From Brasilonema sennae CENA114 (lineage in GTDB: Bacteria; Cyanobacteriota; Cyanobacteriia; Cyanobacteriales; Nostocaceae): 64,000 nucleotides of DNA. Made by a program: the position numbers and the translations under genes. Within the stretch, counting starts at the first letter, position 1. Each line of letters starts with the position of its first letter. Below are positions 23,675 to 31,988 of the stretch, piece after piece. The stretch spans positions 7,590,253 to 7,654,252 of the forward strand of contig NZ_CP030118.1 in the NCBI RefSeq assembly GCF_006968745.1, written 5' to 3'. Under the pieces are notes generated by a model. It had not been told where the DNA came from. It did no database searches and was given only the letters and a program-made list of their open reading frames with translations.

Positions 23675-24697
23675 ATGCTTCCAATTGTGAAAAATTGCCA
23701 ACGAATACTCGCTTTGTTCGTGGTCATCCTTATGTGTGTTGGTTGTAGTAATGTCGCCTCAACCACCTTCAACCCTTGGGAAGTTATTTCTATCCCAACA
23801 CAAGCAAAACTACTGGATATTGCTTTTACAGATAACCCCCAGCATGGTTTTCTAGTAGGCAGCAATGCTACTCTTTTGGAAACAAAAGATGGTGGTACAA
23901 CTTGGCAACCTTTAGAATTAGAATTAGATGACCAAAGGTATCGTTTTAATACGGTCAGTTTTGCAGGAAAAGAGGGATGGATAGCTGGAGAACCGGCTTT
24001 GTTATTACACACCACCGATGAAGGTCGTTCTTGGTCCCGCATTCAACTGAGTGAAAATCTACCAGGTAATCCTGTTAGTACTGTTGCTTTAGGAAAAAAC
24101 ACAGTTGAGATCGCGACAGATGTTGGAGCGATATACAAAACCACAGATGGCGGTAAAAACTGGAAAGCACAGGTAGAACAAGCTGTTGGTGTGGTTCGCA
24201 ACATCGAACGTTCTCCTGATGGCAAATATGTGGCTGTTTCTGCAAAAGGTAACTTCTACTCAACTTGGGAACCAGGGTTAAATGCTTGGGAACCCCACAA
24301 GCGGAATAGTTCCCGACGGGTAGAAAATATGGGATTTGCCGAAAATGGTCAAGTATGGATGTTAGCACGAGGTGGTCAGGTACAGTTTACCGACCCAGCT
24401 CACCCAGAGGAATGGCAGAAAGCTCAAAATCCAGAGCTTTCTACTAGTTGGGGGTTACTAGATCTGGCTTATCGTACACCAGATGAAGTTTGGGTTAGTG
24501 GTGGTAGCGGTAATTTGCTGCGCAGTCCTGATGGTGGCAAAACTTGGGAAAAAGACCGTGACGTTGAAGAAGTTCCCGCCAATTTCTACAAAATTGTTTT
24601 TCTGAGTCCAGACAAGGGATTTGTGATTGGCGATCGCGGTGTTTTACTCAAATATAATCCTAGTATCGCAGCTGCTACCAAATCAGAGGCTGCTTAA
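23675..24697 (+). CDS. ycf48: Photosystem II assembly factor Ycf48 (HCF136 homologue)
   Basis: A 340-residue lipoprotein-like factor. The signal segment ends in a lipobox 'MCVGC' with C24. The mature part is a seven-bladed BNR/sialidase-type propeller with repeats such as 'ETKDGGTTWQPL', 'HTTDEGRSWSRI', 'KTTDGGKNWKAQ' and 'RSPDGGKTWEKD'. Ycf48 binds precursor D1 early in photosystem II reaction-centre assembly in the thylakoid lumen. It sits between rubA and psbE, probably in one transcription unit (89 bases from rubA, 96 to psbE). Confidence 0.96.
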   Translation: MLPIVKNCQRILALFVVILMCVGCSNVASTTFNPWEVISIPTQAKLLDIAFTDNPQHGFLVGSNATLLETKDGGTTWQPLELELDDQRYRFNTVSFAGKEGWIAGEPALLLHTTDEGRSWSRIQLSENLPGNPVSTVALGKNTVEIATDVGAIYKTTDGGKNWKAQVEQAVGVVRNIERSPDGKYVAVSAKGNFYSTWEPGLNAWEPHKRNSSRRVENMGFAENGQVWMLARGGQVQFTDPAHPEEWQKAQNPELSTSWGLLDLAYRTPDEVWVSGGSGNLLRSPDGGKTWEKDRDVEEVPANFYKIVFLSPDKGFVIGDRGVLLKYNPSIAAATKSEAA

Positions 24698-24793
24698 AGC
24701 TGATTTGTGAGAAAGAAGTTACCAGGTGTAACTCTTTCTTAACTTTGTAGGATAATGATCTCAATAACAATTTTTGTGAAGGTAGGGATATAA

Positions 24794-25045
24794 ATGTCAG
24801 GAACTACTGGAGAGCGTCCATTTTCGGACATTATTACGAGCGTTCGTTACTGGGTGATCCACAGCATCACCATTCCTGCACTGTTTATTGCGGGTTGGTT
24901 GTTTGTCAGCACTGGCTTGGCATACGATGCGTTTGGTACACCTCGCCCTAATGAATATTACCCAGGAGCACGGCAGGAATTGCCAATTGTGAATAACCGT
25001 TTTGATGCAAAACAACAAGTAGAACAGTTTAGTAACACAAAGTAG
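24794..25045 (+). CDS. psbE: Cytochrome b559 subunit alpha
   Basis: An 83-residue photosystem II reaction-centre subunit. The haem ligand H23 lies in 'RYWVIHSITIP' at the start of the single membrane helix (about 20-40). The lumenal tail 'YDAFGTPRPNEYYPGARQELPIVNNRFDAKQQVEQF' is the family hallmark. It pairs with PsbF to bind one haem. First gene of psbEFLJ, with a GGTAGGGAT-type leader 10 bases before the ATG. Confidence 0.98.
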   Translation: MSGTTGERPFSDIITSVRYWVIHSITIPALFIAGWLFVSTGLAYDAFGTPRPNEYYPGARQELPIVNNRFDAKQQVEQFSNTK

Positions 25046-25054
25046 TTTGAAATC

Positions 25055-25192
25055 ATGACTAGCGGAAATAACGTCAATCAACCAGTTACCTATCCAATTT
25101 TTACAGTCAGATGGCTAGCAGTTCACACTCTAGCTGTGCCAACTATCTTCTTTTTAGGCGCGATCGCCTCAATGCAGTTTATTCAACGTTAG
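25055..25192 (+). CDS. psbF: Cytochrome b559 subunit beta
   Basis: A 45-residue gene 9 bases after psbE: MTSGNNVNQPVTYPIFTVRW and onward. The single membrane helix carries the haem ligand H24 in 'WLAVHTLAVP' and ends 'AIASMQFIQR', identical in style to other cyanobacterial PsbF proteins. An in-gene GCGATCGC is present. Confidence 0.97.
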   Translation: MTSGNNVNQPVTYPIFTVRWLAVHTLAVPTIFFLGAIASMQFIQR

Positions 25193-25201
25193 GAAAAAAT
25201 C

Positions 25202-25321
25202 ATGGAAAGAAGCCCCAATCCTAATAAGCAGCCGGTTGAACTGAACCGAACTTCGCTTTACCTCGGACTGTTAATGATTTTCGTTCTTGGTATTTTGTTT
25301 TCCAGTTACTTCTTTAACTAA
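25202..25321 (+). CDS. psbL: Photosystem II protein L
   Basis: A 39-residue single-helix subunit (MERSPNPNKQPVELNRTSLY...SSYFFN) located at the photosystem II dimer interface, where it supports QA function. It starts 9 bases after psbF with a GGAAAAA leader. Length and sequence are canonical. Confidence 0.97.
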   Translation: MERSPNPNKQPVELNRTSLYLGLLMIFVLGILFSSYFFN

Positions 25322-25396
25322 TTGGAATGACGGCTATTGAGTCATGTTTTTTAACTTTTGTCATTAATCTTTTTAGCAAAGAAAGGAGAGAAAGCA

Positions 25397-25516
25397 GTGT
25401 CTGGAAGTGGCAGAATACCTCTATGGGTTGTTGCGACAATCGCAGGTTTAGGCGTCATCACCGTTGTAGGTATTTTCTTTTATGGGTCCTACGCCGGACT
25501 TGGTGCTCCAACGTGA
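25397..25516 (+). CDS. psbJ: Photosystem II protein J, GTG start
   Basis: A 39-residue single-helix subunit (V/M-SGSGRIPLWVVATIAGLGV...FYGSYAGLGAPT) near cytochrome b559 that affects plastoquinone exchange. No ATG is available in frame; GTG at 25397 is preceded by GAAAGGAGAG at optimal distance. Last gene of the psbEFLJ cluster, 75 bases after psbL. Confidence 0.95.
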   Translation: MSGSGRIPLWVVATIAGLGVITVVGIFFYGSYAGLGAPT

Positions 25517-25893
25517 TCTTGTAAAACCCCGTCCCTGCCTCTTGTGTGTAAAATATTCAACGCAAGTAAAAGTGTCTTTATTTTTGTAAAGATTAAGTAA
25601 GGCGGGGCATATTCCTTACTATGAAACGTTGTAGAGGGAAGTTATAGAAAAATAAAATCTGCTAGAAGCTTACACTCAGCCGTCAGGCAGCATAGTAGTG
25701 TGACAAATCATTAGCACAAAAAACCCGCCTATCTTAACAAGATAGGCGGTAAATTTTTATAACAATATTTAAATCACCTCTAGTTCACGGTAAGCCCCGT
25801 CTTTCGATGAGGTTTTTCGTACAACCAGAAAACCTCAGTAGTGATTCTGGGAATCCCCCACGCAGCACAAGCTAGGGGGATGTCAAAAGAATC
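25517..25893. other. Convergent intergenic region psbJ / groEL
   Basis: No gene is visible in 377 bases. It contains the terminator at 25721-25757 and, near 25790-25850, a weak inverted pattern around 'gaggttttt...aaaacctc'. Confidence 0.6.
25721..25757. terminator. Bidirectional intrinsic terminator
   Basis: CCGCCTATCT (25725-25734) pairs with AGATAGGCGG (25740-25749) around TAACA. An A-run precedes and 'taaattttt' follows, so it can serve psbEFLJ on the plus strand and the groESL transcript on the minus strand. Confidence 0.75.
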
Positions 25894-27534
25894 TTAGTAA
25901 TCGAAGTCGCCGCCGCCCATACCAGCGCCAGCACCAGCAGGAGCGTTATCCTTTGGCTCAGGCTTGTCAACCACAATACATTCAGTGGTTAACACCATAC
26001 CAGCAATGGATGCAGCGTTTTGCAGAGCAGAACGGGTAACTTTGGCAGGATCAACGATACCAGCTTCAAACAGATCAACGAACTCGTTCTTAGCAGCATC
26101 GTAGCCGATGTTGAAGTCTTTTTCCTTAACGCGCTCGGCGATGACAGCACCGTTCTGACCAGCGTTTTCAGCAATTCTCTTGAGAGGAGCAGCCAAGGCG
26201 CGAGCTACAATTAACGCACCAGTCAACTCTTCAGCTTTGAGGTTGCCGTTTGCCCATTCTTCGAGTGCAGGAGACAAATGAGCCAGTGTTGTACCACCAC
26301 CAGGAACGATACCTTCTTCCACAGCAGCTTTGGTAGCGTTGATAGCGTCTTCTAAACGCAGCTTCTTGTCCTTCATTTCGGTTTCGGTCGCAGCGCCTAC
26401 CTTAACGACGGCGACACCACCAGCTAGCTTAGCAAGACGCTCTTGTAGCTTTTCTTTGTCGTAGGAAGATTCGGTTTCTTCGATTTGACGGCGAATTTGG
26501 TCAATCCGAGCTTTAACTGCAGCTTCGTTACCTTCGGCAACAATGGTGGTGTTGTCTTTGGTGATTGTGATGCGGCGAGCCTTACCTAGAGAATCTAACT
26601 TGGTGCTATCTAGTTTCAAGCCAGCATCTTCTGTGACAACTTGACCACCGGTGAGGATACCGATGTCTTCTAGCATTGATTTGCGGCGATCGCCAAACCC
26701 AGGAGCCTTCACAGCAGCTACGTTCAGCACACCACGCAGGCGGTTAACGACCAAAGTTGCCAAAGCTTCTTTCTCGATATCTTCAGCGATAATCACCAAA
26801 GGACGACCAGCACGAGCTACTTGCTCTAATACGGGTACGAGGTCTTGCACCAGGGCGATTTTCTTATCGGTTAGCAGGATGAAAGGCTCATCGAAAACTG
26901 CTTCCATCCGCTCAGGATCGGTTGCAAAGTAGGGAGAGATGTAGCCTTTCTCAAAGCGCATCCCTTCGGTGATTTCCAATTCCGTGGTCATGGACTTTCC
27001 TTCTTCCAAGGAAATCACACCTTCTTTACCCACCTTATCCATTGCTTCGGCAATCATCTGACCGACTTCTTCGTCGTTACCAGCAGAGATTGAACCAACC
27101 TGGGCAATTGCTTTGGAATCTTCTACGGGACGAGCGTGTTCTTTGATTTTGTCTACCAAGAAGTTGGTAGCCTTATCAATACCACGTTTTAGCGAAATAG
27201 CATTTGCACCAGCTGCGACGTTGCGTAAGCCTTCTTTGACTACTGCATGAGCCAAAACGGTCGCAGTTGTGGTGCCATCACCAGCAGCATCGTTCGTCTT
27301 GGAAGCCGCTTGACGGATCAGAGCAACGCCAGTATTTTCTACGTGGTCTTCCAATTCAATTTCTTTAGCAATGGTCACACCGTCATTAATGATTTGTGGT
27401 GCGCCAAACTTTTTCTCTAGGACTACGTTACGACCTTTGGGACCGAGGGTAACAGCTACCGCTTCAGTCAAGATGTCCATGCCTTTTTCTAGGGCACGAC
27501 GTGCGTTTTCGTTGTAAATGATGCGCTTTGCCAT
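25894..27534 (-). CDS. groEL: Chaperonin GroEL
   Basis: A 546-residue 60-kDa chaperonin subunit; the start is MAKRIIYNENARRAL at 27534, with a further ATG three codons upstream being less likely. It has the ATP-binding 'VTLGPKGRNVVLEKKFG', catalytic 'AAGDGTTTATVLA', and the apical and equatorial segments in order. The C-terminus is 'GAGAGMGGGDFDY' rather than a GGM repeat, typical of the cyanobacterial GroEL encoded with groES. It folds proteins in the cytoplasm together with GroES. Operon of groES then groEL, 103 bases apart, with a CIRCE operator upstream of groES. Confidence 0.97.
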   Translation of the reverse strand: MAKRIIYNENARRALEKGMDILTEAVAVTLGPKGRNVVLEKKFGAPQIINDGVTIAKEIELEDHVENTGVALIRQAASKTNDAAGDGTTTATVLAHAVVKEGLRNVAAGANAISLKRGIDKATNFLVDKIKEHARPVEDSKAIAQVGSISAGNDEEVGQMIAEAMDKVGKEGVISLEEGKSMTTELEITEGMRFEKGYISPYFATDPERMEAVFDEPFILLTDKKIALVQDLVPVLEQVARAGRPLVIIAEDIEKEALATLVVNRLRGVLNVAAVKAPGFGDRRKSMLEDIGILTGGQVVTEDAGLKLDSTKLDSLGKARRITITKDNTTIVAEGNEAAVKARIDQIRRQIEETESSYDKEKLQERLAKLAGGVAVVKVGAATETEMKDKKLRLEDAINATKAAVEEGIVPGGGTTLAHLSPALEEWANGNLKAEELTGALIVARALAAPLKRIAENAGQNGAVIAERVKEKDFNIGYDAAKNEFVDLFEAGIVDPAKVTRSALQNAASIAGMVLTTECIVVDKPEPKDNAPAGAGAGMGGGDFDY

Positions 27535-27637
27535 AATTGTCAAAGAATGTTTAGCAGAAAACTACAAAGAATACTATTTGTTTTTTGTCCTTTGCCAACA
27601 ACTCATGACAAATGACTGATGACAAATGACTAAAAGA

Positions 27638-27949
27638 TTATGAAACGACTGCCAGAATGTCCTTTTCAGAGAGCAGGACGTATTCGTCAGTTCCAAGTTT
27701 AATGTCGGTACCAGCGTATTTGGAGTAGAGAACTTTATCTCCAACCTTCACGTCCAACGCTTGACGAGCACCGTCATCTTTGATCTTGCCTTCACCGACG
27801 GCAACAACTTCGCCTACTTGGGGCTTTTCTTTTGCGTTGTCGGGTAAATACAGACCACCTGCGGTCTTTTCTTCAGCCGCGTTCACTTTGACGAATACGC
27901 GATCGCCTAGGGGTTTAACTGTAGAAACGCTTAAAGTTACAGCTGCCAT
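27638..27949 (-). CDS. groES: Co-chaperonin GroES
   Basis: A 103-residue 10-kDa lid protein of the chaperonin. The sequence starts MAAVTLSVSTVKPLGDRVFVKV. It has the mobile loop 'AAEEKTAGGLYLPDNAKEKPQ' and ends 'YVLLSEKDILAVVS'. It precedes groEL and is the first gene of the heat-shock operon. Confidence 0.97.
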   Translation of the reverse strand: MAAVTLSVSTVKPLGDRVFVKVNAAEEKTAGGLYLPDNAKEKPQVGEVVAVGEGKIKDDGARQALDVKVGDKVLYSKYAGTDIKLGTDEYVLLSEKDILAVVS

Positions 27950-27966
27950 ACCAAATTCTCACCTCG

Positions 27967-27993
27967 TTAGCACTCTCAACTCCTGAGTGCTAA
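27967..27993 (-). promoter_or_regulatory. CIRCE operator of groESL
   Basis: TTAGCACTC (27967-27975), a 9-base spacer and GAGTGCTAA (27985-27993) match the CIRCE consensus exactly. HrcA is the known repressor of CIRCE, giving heat-induced expression. It lies 17 bases upstream of the groES ATG, so it may overlap the transcript leader. Confidence 0.95.
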
Positions 27994-28147
27994 TGTACCT
28001 AAAGGCGAAGTGCAATGGCAACATTTTCTTTTGTACGGGTTCCCGAACTTTGCTTGCCCAAACCCACGTAAGTACATATACTCTACTTTTCTGAGCTTTC
28101 AGGTTTTACTCCGTAAATGACGAATATGGATATATGGGCAACTTTGT

Positions 28148-28642
28148 TTGCAAAGCTGGGAAATTGATATAGAACAGTTATCAGGGAGCCGCCATTTGAG
28201 TAACACTACAGTGATCCAGTCCTGCCTTCAGCTACGAAAAACCACGCTTACACCAGCGAATAAAGCCCTAAGTATTTCTATAGAAGCTTTAGAACTGTCG
28301 AAAATTCCGAGGGACCTTTTAACTAGTTTTGTCCCAATAGTTTCTAACTGCTTCTGCGAACAAGCTCGTTTACCATTTTGGGAAGGCTTAAAAAAACGAC
28401 TCAAACAATTAAGTCTTCACAAAAGGCAAGATGGCAATTTTAGTTGCATATTTGGAAATAAAATCAATTGCTTGCCAGTTTGCTGTTCTAGACTGATAAT
28501 AAAGGATTACCCGGATGCTGTGCGGTATCGCCCAACAATCCCGGAAGCCATTGAGCGGATTATACAAGAGCACTTCTTAGGCAACAAGGTGGTAGAAGAA
28601 TATGCATTGTGTTTTCCCATCCTTTGCCAAAAAGTTCCCTAG
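28148..28642 (+). CDS. Hypothetical protein, weakly supported
   Basis: An open frame of 164 codons starting at a TTG, with no strong ribosome binding site and no family recognised. It is Cys-rich (about eight Cys) with a basic middle section 'GLKKRLKQLSLHKRQ' and a C-terminal 'YRPTIPEAIERIIQEHFLGNKVVEEYALCF'. The last segment could be helical. Codon use is unlike the strongly expressed neighbours. It lies between groESL and the response regulator and may be a decayed gene. Conservation in relatives would be needed to call it real. Confidence 0.3.
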   Translation: MQSWEIDIEQLSGSRHLSNTTVIQSCLQLRKTTLTPANKALSISIEALELSKIPRDLLTSFVPIVSNCFCEQARLPFWEGLKKRLKQLSLHKRQDGNFSCIFGNKINCLPVCCSRLIIKDYPDAVRYRPTIPEAIERIIQEHFLGNKVVEEYALCFPILCQKVP

Positions 28643-28981
28643 GTTGTCGTGAACAACTTATAGAAGCTTAACATCCAACAAGGATATGGCACAGTAGTAA
28701 ACAGATGAAAGTGTGGGTTAATTGTAATTTGGGAGCATCTTGAGTCCAACACTTACTTGTTAACCTGAATAATTATTATTTAATCAGTGTTTTTTAACCC
28801 GCAGCTTTCAAAGCGATATATAATAACGCATTATAAATACTACTGCTCTACGTATCCTTACTGGACTTTTGCTGTTTGTAGAGAATTTCTTGAGAGTGAG
28901 ACCCACTTTTAGGACTTTAGAAAGCAAACGCAAGTTAAGTAGGAAAAAGCACAACACCTCCTTAATCCACCAAAGAGGATA
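28643..28981. other. Intergenic leader of the response regulator gene
   Basis: These 339 AT-rich bases have no gene. A weak direct pattern 'aagcgatatataataac' near 28812 could be part of a promoter, and an AGAGGAT ribosome-binding-like sequence ends the region. Nothing else stands out. Confidence 0.5.
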
Positions 28982-29674
28982 TTGATTCAAGACCTTGATG
29001 GATCAAGCGCCATAAGTGCCACTGCTATGAAAGAACCCAGCATGAAAGATCACAAACGACTTCTACTTATTGATGATGATCCTAACCTCATCTTGCTGGT
29101 GAAGGATTACTTGGAATTCCGGGGTTATGATGTCAGCACCGCCGAAAATGGTCGAGAAGCACTGGACATTTTAGAGCAGGATATTCCAGACATGATCATT
29201 TGCGATGTGATGATGCCAGAAATGGACGGTTATACTTTTGTAGAACAAGTCCGGCAAACTGAACGCACCAGTTGGATTCCCGTTTTATTCCTTTCAGCTA
29301 AGGGACAAAGCTCAGACCGAGTAAAAGGTCTGAATAAAGGTGCTGATGTGTACATGGTCAAGCCTTTTGAGCCGGAAGAATTGGTCGCACAAGTAGAATC
29401 TTCTCTGAAGCAGACCATTCGCTGGAAAGAACACCAAGCAAAAGGAGGAGATAACGGTTCACGCATCCAAGTTCCCTTCGATGTACAGTTAACCCCAACA
29501 GAACTCAAAGTAGTGCAATTTGTGGCTAGGGGCTTAGCTAACCGCGAAATAGCTGAAGAATTAAATGTCAGCCAACGCACGGTAGAAAGCCATGTGTCCA
29601 ATATGTTGGGCAAAACCAATCTCCACAATCGCACTGAACTAGCGCGGTGGGCAATTGAAAATCAAATGGCGTAA
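28982..29674 (+). CDS. NarL/FixJ-type response regulator
   Basis: A two-component response regulator with an N-terminal receiver domain and a C-terminal LuxR-type helix-turn-helix. Counting from the TTG at 28982, which has AGAGGA upstream, the phosphoacceptor is D75 in 'IICDVMMPEMDG', with acidic D31-D33 and K127 in 'YMVKPFEPEE'. The DNA-binding domain is 'LTPTELKVVQFVARGLANREIAEELNVSQRTVESHVSNML'. Starts at ATG 29027 or 29042 would also give a complete receiver. The layout resembles the plastid/cyanobacterial Ycf29 group, but that assignment is tentative. No partner kinase is adjacent, so the signal is unknown. Confidence 0.9.
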   Translation: MIQDLDGSSAISATAMKEPSMKDHKRLLLIDDDPNLILLVKDYLEFRGYDVSTAENGREALDILEQDIPDMIICDVMMPEMDGYTFVEQVRQTERTSWIPVLFLSAKGQSSDRVKGLNKGADVYMVKPFEPEELVAQVESSLKQTIRWKEHQAKGGDNGSRIQVPFDVQLTPTELKVVQFVARGLANREIAEELNVSQRTVESHVSNMLGKTNLHNRTELARWAIENQMA

Positions 29675-30137
29675 GCACAATGCTGTAGACGCCACAAAGC
29701 GGCAGATCGTACACTCAAGGGAACCCTCGGTTCGCGTAGCGTCTCCCTTGGGCGCAGCCGTGCCGGAAGGGATCAGCACACAGTTGCCTCAACGGTCAAA
29801 GGTCGCTGGTTTGGGTTGCTTCCCCCAGCAGGCTTTGGGGTATCCAGGAAAACCGGCAAGCTCAATGTTTACACAGAAAAAAAATTCCGCCTACGGAAGT
29901 TTCGTTCGTTGTAGACCCGCAACTGCTTTCCGTGAGGGTGGTAACTGGCATTTGGGTTGGGGTTTCTCCTCCCCGTTGAGTTCAACTAGTGTATCAATCT
30001 GTGCAGACGACTGCCGCGTATAGTTAAGCGACTTGTAGACGCGCAAAGAGCGCTTCCATAAGGGTAACGACTAGTTTTAGCGAGTGCTGAGTAGCTACAA
30101 GCGCCCAGCACTCGTTGCTTATTGGTAGAAACTCTAC
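29675..30137. other. Convergent intergenic region with repeats and a hairpin
   Basis: REP-like DNA at 29685-29775 ('cgcgtagcgtctcccttgg') is followed by about 250 bases of moderately GC-rich DNA. A stem CGAGTGCTG (30081-30089) / CAGCACTCG (30106-30114) lies 24 bases before the NIL gene stop and could terminate either side. A 122-codon frame here is repeat-derived and rejected. Confidence 0.55.
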
Positions 30138-30446
30138 TTACCAACCTTGTTCTTCAGTAAGAAATGGGTGGGAAATTTCTAAATTCAGTTCATTAAGATA
30201 CGTTAAGGCACTAGCAATCTGGAAAACTGTTCCTCGTAGCTCTAAATCAAAGCAGCCTCGTTGCGGCATATGACCATTCAGTTGGGCTGCTGCAATATTG
30301 ACTGTGATGCCGCAATAAGATATCAGGCGTGAAATTACCGGTTGTTTGTGCAACTCCTTGGGAATATGAACAGTAATGTGAGTTGTAGTGCGTCGGTTGT
30401 CTCGAAAATCGATAGTAGATTTACCCTGTTGATTTGGAATGGCCAT
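30138..30446 (-). CDS. NIL-domain protein
   Basis: A 102-residue protein whose residues about 22-95 match the ferredoxin-fold NIL domain: 'THITVHIPKELHKQPVISRLISYCGITVNIAAAQL' and 'CFDLELRGTVFQIASALTYLNELNLEI'. NIL domains occur at the C-terminus of methionine ABC transporter ATPases, where they bind substrate, and as free-standing or ferredoxin-fused proteins in cyanobacteria. The free-standing form has no defined role. It is preceded by AAAGGAAAG at the right distance. Sulfur or amino-acid sensing is a guess. Confidence 0.85.
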   Translation of the reverse strand: MAIPNQQGKSTIDFRDNRRTTTHITVHIPKELHKQPVISRLISYCGITVNIAAAQLNGHMPQRGCFDLELRGTVFQIASALTYLNELNLEISHPFLTEEQGW

Positions 30447-31683
30447 AATAGCTTTCCTTTGTAATTTTTAGATGCGGGTTTTATGTTACAACGAACTTTT
30501 CTCTGAATAAAAAAATCTTGACACTACTTTTTATTAAATGGATATCCTGTTATGGTCTTAAATTCCAGGTTCATCCTAATTGCCTACTACTCCCTCGAAA
30601 TAAGGAAGTTTAATAAAATTTTACATAAGCAAATTTCAAAACGTATTAATGGTAGTTACAACTTGTTCAATCGCTGAACTCCCGCAACTTGTGACCATAG
30701 ACGGCGTTTCACGCGACTTCGCTGTACGCTTAAACTTCCGTATCTATTTAGATTTGGAATTTAACTTTGAGAATAATATAATATTGAATATCATTATCAC
30801 GTTATTGCTTCAATATACTTCGGCAAAAAGTTTCCAAGAGTTCTGTATTTTTTAATGGAAGTGATAAAACAGCGTAAAGTTGGTAACATTTCGTACCACT
30901 AGATATGAATTCATAAATATTTACACTTTAAAATTCAATATTTTACCTTAAATTAACCAAACGTTACTGTGTAATGAATTGAACAGTTGATATTCTTTTT
31001 AGAAGCTATAGCGGCGTAAAGAAATACATACACAAAGTTGTTGCAAAATCACGTTCCAAATCGCCAAAGACTTCACATAGTTTGCATTATGGTTTCAATA
31101 AATAAATAAATAGCTTGAAGTGTTGACTGAAAGTGAGGTTTCAGGATTTTTTATGTTGTTTTGCAATAAACATACACTGTCTAGACAACAGTACTTTTTG
31201 AGTGAATTTCTATTTATCTATCTACTAATGTTGTCATCTATTTATCTATGTAGCTTAGGCATTGCAGTGTAACAAAGGTTATCGACTGTGGTAAATTTCG
31301 CACTGCGACTAGCTCGTTACATAGCACAACTGGCATCGGCTGTTAGAGATATTTATCTTCAGAGGCTATTGCTAAACATCTGCTTGTTAATGAATCTATT
31401 TTAGTGATAAAGCTGTTGGCACATGGGTTCGTGTGAACTGTAATAAATCAAGCAACTTTTGAACTTTAACGGCTTTTTGATACTAGCAGTTATGACAAAT
31501 AGCATCGGGAGATTAGCAATACTTCCCCATGAAATGGTAAGCGCAAAGCGCCTAGTATGCTGGTTTCCAAAGTTAAGTGTTAACACCTACCTTCGGTGCT
31601 TACCATCTTAACATTGCCTCAAATTTTCCTCACTCTTGGAGAAGATTCGGAACCTTTTTTAATCCGCGTTAAAGGTGGTATTT
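30447..31683. other. Long AT-rich non-coding region
   Basis: More than 1.2 kb with no convincing gene in either direction; short frames lack ribosome binding sites and family features. Between 31530 and 31610 'atggtaagcgcaaagcgcc' and 'ggtgcttaccat' form an interrupted inverted repeat. Such length before a small exported protein and a phosphatase suggests regulatory DNA or a decayed gene. Confidence 0.5.
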
Positions 31684-31908
31684 ATGATTCAATTCCTCAG
31701 AGGTCATTTACGAATATTGATCTGGTTTACAGTTGGCTTGGTTTGTGTGCTTTTGTTGGCGCTAGGATTGCCGTTTATTCAGTTAGCAACGGCAACCAAC
31801 CCCAATCATCAGAATTCTTCACATGCATACACCCCAAAAAACCCGAAGGGAACACCGTATTGGTCATCTGGGATAACTAGGGATTCAAACCATTTACCAG
31901 ATTTGTAA
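31684..31908 (+). CDS. Small predicted exported protein upstream of alkaline phosphatase
   Basis: A 74-residue frame from the ATG at 31684, chosen because AAAGGTGG lies at optimal distance; another ATG three codons upstream lacks this spacing. The N-terminus is a textbook signal peptide or anchor: basic 'FLRGHLR', then 'ILIWFTVGLVCVLLLALGL', then 'PFIQLATATN'. The mature part is short, polar and without Cys ('NPNHQNSSHAYTPKNP...YWSSGITRDSNHLPDL'). It ends 80 bases before a secreted phosphatase in the same orientation and may share its transcript. No family recognised. Confidence 0.55.
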   Translation: MIQFLRGHLRILIWFTVGLVCVLLLALGLPFIQLATATNPNHQNSSHAYTPKNPKGTPYWSSGITRDSNHLPDL

Positions 31909-31988
31909 TGAGTTCCAGGTTTTAGTGCTTCCTATAGATTACGATTTCAATTTTTGACGATTCTAAATACATTTTCAAGGGAACCCCG

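Noticed and set aside
25327..25524. 65-codon frame covering psbJ
   Set aside because: Out of frame with the canonical psbJ translation starting at GTG 25397, which matches the family throughout.
29655..30023. 122-codon plus-strand frame after the response regulator
   Set aside because: It overlaps the regulator end, is made of repeat-family DNA and has no recognisable protein features.
31560..31615. Possible Pho box before the small exported protein and phosphatase
   Set aside because: TTAAG/TTAAC words occur but are spaced 7-8 bases rather than the 11-base period of Pho boxes; too weak to call.
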